Positions 22,675 through 31,600 of a DNA stretch of 64,000 nt are shown piece by piece. The stretch spans positions 1 to 64,000 of the forward strand of contig MEHQ01001576.1 in NCBI GenBank assembly GCA_008828725.1. Direction: 5' to 3'. Origin of the DNA: Saccharina japonica. Taxonomy: Eukaryota; Sar; Phaeophyceae; Laminariales; Laminariaceae. The notes beneath the pieces were generated by a model. That model saw nothing but the letters and a program-made list of their open reading frames with translations, was not told the origin of the DNA and did not search any database. Positions within the stretch are counted from its first letter, which is position 1; every line of letters begins with the position of its first letter. Made by a program: the position numbers and the translations under genes.

Positions 22675-25600
22675 CTGGGGATGATATTAGACGACAGTCG
22701 GGGGGGGTGAGAAGGCAGGGGTGATAAAGGAAAGATACGAGGCGAGGGGGAGGGTATTAGGGGATGAGAGGTATTGCGGGACGGGGGGCGGGGGGGGTGC
22801 GTACTCACTTGTTGCTCGCCTTAGTCATTTGACCATTGACCACGCATCCCTTTCGAGACGGGGCACCGTTCCTACTCCTATTAGAGACACCTCCAACGTT
22901 TGGGCGCTCATTACGTTGTTTCGATATGTTACAAGTAAGATGTTTGCGAATCCTATCCCCTTTCGTTTTAGCCGCCTGCGGCCACCACCTATCTGTTAAG
23001 ATAGCGATCGTTTTCTCGCTATACTATCTACAGTAGTGTACCAAACTTCTCGATGTCACATTCGTCTATTTTCCTCATTTCCTCTCCGAAAACATCGCAT
23101 TGGAGCCTCCTTGTACATTTCACATTCTCCCACTGTGAGAGCTCTACTCTCTATGTTTTTGCCACAGGGGCACATCTGTGCATATACTTCCTCCTCCTCC
23201 TCCTCCCGGCTACTCGTATACCTCCTTCTTCTTTCGGGCTGGTCCAGGTCCCCTACACGAAATTGCAGTTTGGGCCGGGGGGGAGGGGGGTACCTTGTGC
23301 TTTGTGCGCACATTTGGTGGACAAATTGAGTAAGTTAGAAAATAGCATGTATGTGCAACATTTGACCTATAGAGAAGCGAAATATTCGGTCAAGAGGGCG
23401 CCCCGGTGAAAGCAGCATTGCTCGGGGCACAAACGAGAAATGACAACCAAAAGTCTCTTCCGCTTGATCAAAAATATATCCTTATTTCAGTAATATATAA
23501 AAAAACAAATGCGGAAAGCCGTACAAATACAACACATACATATGCAGTATTCAAAGCCCCAAAATTTCATTAACAAAACAAAAAACAGAAAACAGAAACA
23601 ACGGTGTTTCATAATGTCTTTACGATAAGTAAAATAATGGCAAAAAGCGGACAAGGTTGAAACATTGTCGAAACTAAAGAAAAAAAGAAAACGAAAAAAC
23701 ATCACGATAATCACCTGTGACCTGCCCGCTGCCGCCTGGGTCAGTTTGAAGGGCCGTCTGCCCACCCTGCCATTGACCCGAAACAGCCCCTGATCCACCT
23801 CGTCTGAGCGATCTCGACATCAACGCTGACATGTACTTCTGTGCCTAAAGCAACATAGAAAGAGGGGTGGAAGGGGGTGAGGGGGGGCGGGGGCGGGGTA
23901 CTCGTAATCGCGACGGAGCACGTTGGGTTTTCACCAACCAAGCAGGCATTGCTTGCAACAAGGGGCTTGGGGGGGAGGTATACGTCGGTGGAGAAGGGGG
24001 TGTACTCATTTGTTGTGTTATTTATATAGTCATTGGACCACTGACCACGAAACCCTTGCGAGACGGGGCGTGGGTTATCTATATCGAATAGGGACACCTC
24101 CAACAGCTGAGCGCTCATGATGCTGTTTTCATATACGTCGTACATACGTAGACACTTTTTGCTGATATTATTCCCCATCGTACTTTGTCTTTCGACGCCA
24201 GTGGCCACCTCCTATCTCCTACGTATATAGGGTATTCTGTCTTTTTTGTCTTACCCGTTTACATGAAGTACCACTCTCTGTCCCGAAATATAAGCAACAT
24301 TTTTATTGGACATTATTGCACAAAATTTTCTTATATTTCGGGACATAGTGGTATACCGTAGTATCTGGTTGCGTTTAGAAGCCCTATACTGGTATAGTTT
24401 AGCACAGTAAGTACCGGTGTTTGTGGGCGAAACATATAGAGAATTAGGGGGGAGTAAACGGGCTAAGGTTCTACAACATTGTCTTCTCCGGAAAATATAC
24501 CCGGACCCGTATTTAAACGAGCATCTGCTACGCTTCGTTTGCTTGAATACGAGTAAACCAAAATTTAAGCAATAAATAAGAGCATAAACCAACCTCCTTC
24601 CCAACCAACAAACATTTGACACAAAATTATCGGCGGTGACCAATATTACAGAACTGCGGTGTCGGTTTTGTTTTAGGCCTCTATCTATGTTTTAACCCCC
24701 GGCGAGACAGTTAGCTGCGAGTTAAATCCGATAAAACAGTCCGTTTTCCACTTCACAAGCTGAGAAACGAGAATTCTCTGGTCATAGCTGCTGCTGTATA
24801 TCAGGTGTATTTTATATTTTCAGCGTCCCCCCCCCATCGTTTCACTTTTTTAGTTCTATATACCACCTCCTACAAAACGTACCATTTCATCATGTGTCCC
24901 TTTGACAACTCGATCATACATTAAACCAGGATAGGTGACATGCCCTACAATACTGTGCACTCATTGGTTACAGCTACACCGCCGACCGACTCAGTCACGA
25001 GACTTTACCGACGAGGTGTTCAGTGTAAATTGCACGAATACGAAGTTTGTGTTCCCCACCTCATCGAGCGTCTTGGAATGCTTCCGGTTGATGTACTGCT
25101 GGCCCGAAACGAAAAGCTCAAGAGGGTTTCTCAGGGCCGTGATCATTAAAGACGGAGTCTCGATGTGGCGCTGGAAACCTGAAACACCGGAAAGGCGTTT
25201 ACCGATGTCGCGGAGGGGCGGAAGGTGGGGGGGGTGGTCGGGGGGAAGGCGGATCGTTGCACTCGTCTTGCAAAAAAAAGGCTCTTAGAAACAGGGGAGA
25301 GAGCTGAGGCGGACGGAAGACAGGGTGAATCGAATCATGAACAATATTTATAAGTGACAAGGTATTTGTATACTGTGGAACTGGTTCAAGACCATGCAGA
25401 AGGTTGTGCATTCCTCGAAAAACGAGAACACGCCTGACGGAGCGTGCGCGTATATACGGTAGCGTCGGGCGTGAAGCAACAATAGAACTGTTTCTTGACG
25501 AGACGATGCCCACATGAGGCAGTGGGGGGGGGTGCACTTCATATTCATACATGGCCGTGGTCGTATGACCGTAGAACCTCGCATCCCGACAATGCCGGGA

Positions 25601-28600
25601 CGGAGGAAGTTGGGTGTTCACCGACCAGCCAGACATTGCTAGCACCGAGCGCGAAGGGCCGTGAGGTGTTGGGCGAGTCGCATGAAGGGAGACCTGCATC
25701 CTACTAAGAATCGCTTGTGACGCGGACTTGCATATGGATGACAGCAGATGCGTGCTACGGTAGAGATCCCACTTTTTAGCTGAAATGATTTCTGAATGAT
25801 CGAGCTCCTTAACCCAAACTGGGCGGACTTTGATCATTATTTTTGTTGCAATCTTGTTCCTTTTTTGCTTCGGCCATGGGGATGATTGTTCATCGGATAG
25901 AACTTTTACGCTGCTCAAAAATCAGTTTGGGGTGAGGTATAGAGCTCTTCAAGTAACCACCCTTCCAAGGCAAAACATGGTGCACCTCTATCGTAGCATG
26001 CGTCAGTATTAGTTCGTTAACTGTATTGCCAGCGTGGCCGGGGGGGGGCGTCGTAGCGAAAAACAGACAGTAATGGGTTTCGAGCTGTGCGTCTAACCTC
26101 TGGTATTTGTTCAAGACAGCGCACGATATATTGATTGGACTGGGGGGGTAGGGTGTTAGGGTAGCACTCATGAATGAGTTGTGAGCTTTGTTTCGTAGTT
26201 GTGCGAAAGTTTGTTCAAGACAACCACACGATGTTCTTCTGCTTCGTCGGGGTGCGCCCATGCCCCATGGCCGGTACGTCTCATGCTGCCCAACTGTCGG
26301 GGGGTGGTGGCAAACACAGCCATGTTTCATTAATATTGACGGCAACGCATATCATGTATATGTGCGCCTTTGTCCTATCGGTCCAAACGTTATATCGTCG
26401 TTCTTACCCCAGAGAAAGTGTCCAGCCAGAACCTTTTGCTTGGCCATGTGCTCCCGCTGTACTTCCTGGTCGAGGAGTTGGTATCGACGGAGGCATACCT
26501 TGCCGCTCTGTCAAAGTCCATGTAGGGGGACATACATGGGGGGTCGAGAGGGGAGGTTAATGCGGGGGCTTATATCTTAACCCGGTGTGTATTTCGGCTG
26601 AGATGCTCAATTTTCCGCTATAATCCGTTGTTTGCTCTGACCTTATTCATATAGTAGGCGACAGGGGATGGCCGAGAGAATCAGGACAGGAGAGGAGGAG
26701 TTACTGAGGGGGGACGAGGGTTGGGGGTTGTGAATTGTCTGCACAGTTTTGCCTTCTCCGCACAGCACATTGGCTGCGATTGGCGGCCGATGCATCCGAC
26801 AAAAACGTACGATACAATCGACATCGGAACCGAGCTATTTGCAGACTTTTGTTTTCCCGAGGTATTCGCAAAACAGATATCGCCCCGTATATACTGCATC
26901 CCTCGCCAGCCGGTGCGTGGGGTGTCGGGACGAACATGGCGTGAATATGTTGAAAACTCTGGCGCATTGGGATTCTGGGCGCGGGGGCCACGGCCGGGGC
27001 GGGGCGGGGGGCGAGGGGCTGAGGCCCGCATACTTGGCATATTCTACTTCAATCGATAATAAAATGAGTGGTTTTTATGGAAATACGAAATCGGCTCCAT
27101 GCCGAAGTCAAACGTAATTCGTACAATCCAGCTTTCGCTCCGAATCGCACCCCTACTGACTCATCCTGCGCAGCACGATACGTCATGGGGCTGAGCGTTA
27201 TCATCATCTCGTTTGTCTCGGTCACGGATTGACCTCACGCGCTGCCAAGGCCCATAGGGGTGAATGATTCAGGGTATAACTGTAGGCATCATGCATGATT
27301 GACCATGAACTACTGTATCACAGGCCATAGAGATGAAATGTCTCGAGGAGAAGTTGGTACGTAACCGATTGGTCGTGCACTATCAGATACGCCATAGAGC
27401 TGACTTTCTCGTGCTGTAGCTAGTTTCCGGACAGATTAAAGCTTGATCTGTCATAGACCGTACTGTACAACTGAATATGCCATGGTGTTTGGCATGATAC
27501 ACTGGTTGAACATGAAGTATACTGTACTAGGCAATATTTACAGGTTTCAACGTTAATTGGCGGCGTTTGGGTCGGTGCAGTCAGTACATGCGTGTAAAGT
27601 GTCGGCGCTCAGGAGGATTGGAAACGTCGGGGTTGATATTGTGCCTAGCCCTGGGTTGACCATGAGCTATCATTAAGTTGAAAGTGCGAGGGGTACGTTG
27701 GTATTAGTCAAGAAATTTCCTTGGCGAGAGGGAGGACTGGGGCACGAGCTTGGAGTGGCGTTGGGGTCTAGTCCATCCCGTACGATTCCGTTTCGACTCC
27801 ACTCGAGATTGTGAAGGCTTTCCATTGCGGAAGCCGTGATTCGAATGCCGTTGCATTTGCCGAACACGAGAACATTTCGTTTCGGCAGTGGTCCATGGCA
27901 ATAGCAGCCGTCCTGGGCCTAGAGTGTCAATGCAATGCATGTCGTTATTGTCAAGCACACAATATATGATTTCGGCAGTAATCTGTTTCAATAGCGTTGT
28001 GAAGGATGCAAAATATGATTGTGACTGTACACGGCAACCACACCGGAAATAATGGTTGCGGCAGTGATCCAGTGCAACTGAATGCCCAACACCTGCCATT
28101 CGAAAGAAAATTACAACTGGTCGAAAGCTATTGCTACGGCAGTAGCTACTGTCCAGGACCAAACTTACCAATGCAGTCGCAGTTATGAACAACTAAACAC
28201 TCGTGTTCCGGCAGTGGCCATTCAGACTAGCTTTTGTCCAAGACATTTACAGCGGAGTGCCAATGATATTGCACTCCTCGTTGGCCTTACGAGCAGGAGA
28301 TAATATAACGAAAATTATGTTTTCCAACGCAACACAATGGCTACCCAACAGCAGTGCGACACTTACAATATACATCGTACACATACTGTAACATGCATGC
28401 CCAAGGTAGCTTGAGGTCCCACAACCAGAATGGCGTGACACCATTCTGAACGCTGTATTCTGCTGCTCTCTCGGCAGTAGTGTGCTGCCGTTGCCGCCGC
28501 CCATGAATCATAATATGCATGTCGTCCAAGTGGACGTCCGCAGAAGAAGCTTGTTACTATACGAAGTATTGTAAAACTGCGCTTTGTAAATGTGTCGTTC

Positions 28601-31600
28601 TGGACAGTCAGCGAAATGTTCGATTCATCATGTTTTCGTTGCCGTCCAGGACGCCCAATCTAAAACCTCCCCGAACTGAGCAACCGTCGGGGGTCTAGTG
28701 CGTTGGGTTGCGATATGTATGTGGTGAAACGCTCAGAACCGAACATTGGTCGTGATGTGCACCACCACCGAAACACATTGTGCGCGGTGTGCACCGGACT
28801 GTGCAGCACCTAACTGGGGAGTGCGTGTGAGCTTTCTGAAGCCTACGTTTAGAAGCATATCACGTGTTACGTTTGTAACCACGCGACTCGCAATTCCATG
28901 GGTTACGACCGTAGGTGCCTAACGAAAACACACACAGTAAAATAACCAACGCATGCCAAGATACTGGGTAGTTTTGAGAGTTGAAGAGTCCCGTCGCCGA
29001 GAGAGGTTGGATCTTAAACTCAGCATGGCTCTTTTACGGTACAATTGTGAGTGTCGAACGAACCATCATATCCCCATGCCCGCCAGCCTCGCCAACCGCT
29101 GACAAGACGATATCGCCATGGCATCATTCTAATGTCATATCAATTATGATTTACAATTTTATCTATATACGGTCGAGAACCCCACAGGCCACATACATGT
29201 CGTCAAGCTGGACAAACACGCCGAAGGCCATTGCAACGCTGCGGTAGCTATTGAAGAATCAAAGGGCTCAAGATCCCAACGCGGTTGACATAAACAAACA
29301 CCAAGAACATAGATCGGACCGTAAAATACGGAAGAGTACCGGCAGAAACAGCGACACCGGCGTATCTTCAATGACGCGTGCTACGAAAGAGATAAATTGT
29401 ACCACTTTTATTTTTGGCGGAAACGTTGAGGCGCCTTGACCACTCTTAACCCACAAATCGTACCAGATAAAGTACTAAATATATTACGATTTCTTGCTGT
29501 TTTTACGTGTTTTTGGGTGTTTTGTTTTCAATCAAATCACGAGAACCCGTCGACCCAACCCAGCCCTAACCCTAACCCTAACCCTAACCTCAACCCCAGT
29601 CCGGGCTAAGGCTCGACCCGTGCGCGGCTTCGCCGCGCGTTTAGGACAATTTGAAATAAAATGTGCGGACCACCACAAAAAACCGTAATGTATTCAGTAC
29701 TTTATCTGGTACGATTTGTGGGTCAAGAGCTCTGGCAAAGGCTACTGGAAACGTTTTCTGGATGACGGGGAGGCACCTGAACTCAAAATCATCGGAAGTT
29801 CGTTATTTTGTTGCAATATGTTTTGTTGTATACTTATGCCCCCAAGAGAGGAACACCCGTGCTGCGATAGAGGTAGTCCCAGTGACACTTTTTTTTCTGA
29901 AACGTTTTCTGAACGATAGAGTTCCTTAACCCCAAACCGTCCGACTTTCAGTCTTCTTGTGTTTTCCAGGGTATACTACAATTAGTATAATTAGGTCATG
30001 AGGTTGTTCCTCGGGTAGACCTTTTATTTTCCTCCGAATTGTGTTTTTTGGTTTTGTTTATGGAGCGCTCCTCGAGTGAGGAGCTCTACAAAAACAAGGT
30101 GCACCTCTATCATCGTAGCATGCGTCACCTCCTCCTGATACGGATGGTTCATCTCTATCGTATGACAGCATGCGTCCGATGATAAGAGGTATTGATAGCA
30201 CCTTTTTGGCCGAAAACGTTTCTGAAAGATGGGGGCTCCTTAGCCCAAACTCGGCGGAGTTCCATTTTTTTTTTTTGTGTTGCACTGCTGTTTTTCGTTG
30301 TATCGTTATCAGGTCATGGGGTTGTTCATCAGGTTATACAGCACGTTTGGTCCCCCCCCCATCAGGTCAGTTTTCGGGGCGTGGTGTAGAGCCCCTCAAG
30401 TGACCACACTCAGGAAGTAAATAAGGACGCGTGCTACGGTAGAGGTAGCACTTTTTGGCTAGATCGTTTTCTGAACGATCGGGCTCCTTAACCCAAATTC
30501 GCCGGACTTTCATTTCTGTGACGAATAACTTTCCAGAGTATACTTCGGTCGTGTGGTTTCTCATCCGGCAGCACTTTTATTTTCCTCCAAAAATCGTTTT
30601 TTTCGGTGAGATATGACGCTCCTTAGGTGAGGAGCTCAGAAAAAACATGGTGCACCTCTATCGTAGCATGTATCATAGTCCACCTCCCTTATAGCATGCG
30701 TCTGATGGTCTAGCGGTACCATCTCAAACCCACTATAAACAGGTCGAATTTGGCGAGTTTGAGCTCTTCGTCGAGGCTCTTTCTTGCACAAACGTTGACA
30801 CAGAAACGACCCACGGTAGCGTTTGTGTAAAACCCAAGGCATGATTCCACACGGTTCGACGAGGTAAGCAAGTACTGAACACTGCTGAGGACAGAGATGG
30901 AGACATACACCGTAGTGGGGATGGAGAAAGACTGCCTACAACTTGACCCAGGATAAAGGGAGGGAGATCGATAATCTAATTATACAAGGATGAACGGGAT
31001 AGGGGGGGGGGGGGGGGGGGGGGTATCATTGTTGGGCTTGCTTACAGTCATTTGACATTGAGCATACTTATCGAGACCATCAGACCTCCTGGGGGGGGGG
31101 GGGGGCGAAATACAACGATTTTCCAGGGACCACGGCCTGGATGGTTGTTAATAGTACAGCAGATAGTAGAGGTACCGCGCCCTATCCAGCCTCGTTACGC
31201 ATTAGGTCCCGTTTTTCAGTGAGATCGTCGGCTGAGCTGCTACATTCGACTCGACATTTCAATGTCGTGGAACGTCGCCACTACTGGAATATCACTTTAC
31301 AGCATTCGTGGCCTGCAGTAGCCCAATCTGCCTCGAAACATCCTACTGCCTTACCACAGGAGAAAACTGTGCTGTTTGTCGAAACCAATAATGTCCGAAA
31401 CTCACAATCTGAATGTCGTCGCACTTGACCACCACCGCTCCACTCTTGCCAATGAGGCCGGCCCAATCCACCAACAGTCGTCTGAGGGGGTGTGGAAATC
31501 AGTGGCAGAATGATGCAAGATCGGACATCATGCAGCAAAACATGGGACATATGAGGCGGAGCGTAGATAAACAGGCAGGGTACAGGGAATCAAAGGGTTC

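Larger units (their letters stand above)
23839..25008 (-). other. Sulfotransferase intron 4
   Basis: Holds a second retrotransposon 3' end (24005-24217), a core fragment of repeat X (about 23905-23975), C-rich tracts, and a small hairpin (CCCGAAATATAAG at 24283 and its inverse at about 24335). Confidence 0.55.
25179..26407 (-). other. Sulfotransferase intron 3
   Basis: Holds a family A MITE (25747-26004), a copy of repeat X (about 25520-25745) and a C-rich tract 20-100 bp before exon 4. Confidence 0.6.
26508..30733 (-). other. Sulfotransferase intron 2 (4.2 kb)
   Basis: Contains three adjacent family A MITEs (29855-30674), a TIR element with a telomere-like tract (29449-29723), and a degenerate array with CGGCAGT every 72-88 bp (27.88-28.48 kb). 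Between about 26.7 and 27.8 kb is G-rich or weakly repetitive DNA with words like GGCCATAGAG recurring near 27250, 27326 and 27390. Confidence 0.55.

Noticed and set aside
24005..24208. Minus-strand peptide with MSAQLLEVSLFDIDNP and FRGQWSNDYINN, first read as a sulfotransferase exon
   Set aside because: The same DNA in another frame, and the better copy at 22.8-23.0 kb, encode the C-terminus of a non-LTR retrotransposon (GAPSRKGCVVNGQMTKASNK).
25199..25918. 239-codon minus-strand frame
   Set aside because: It crosses half of a MITE, repeat X, a poly-C tract and the exon 4 acceptor region; open by chance.
31345..31420. Possible minus-strand exon (CEFRTLLVSTNSTVFSC) between exons 1 and 2
   Set aside because: Its acceptor would produce an immediate in-frame stop after exon 1, whereas exon 2 at 30884 joins in phase.
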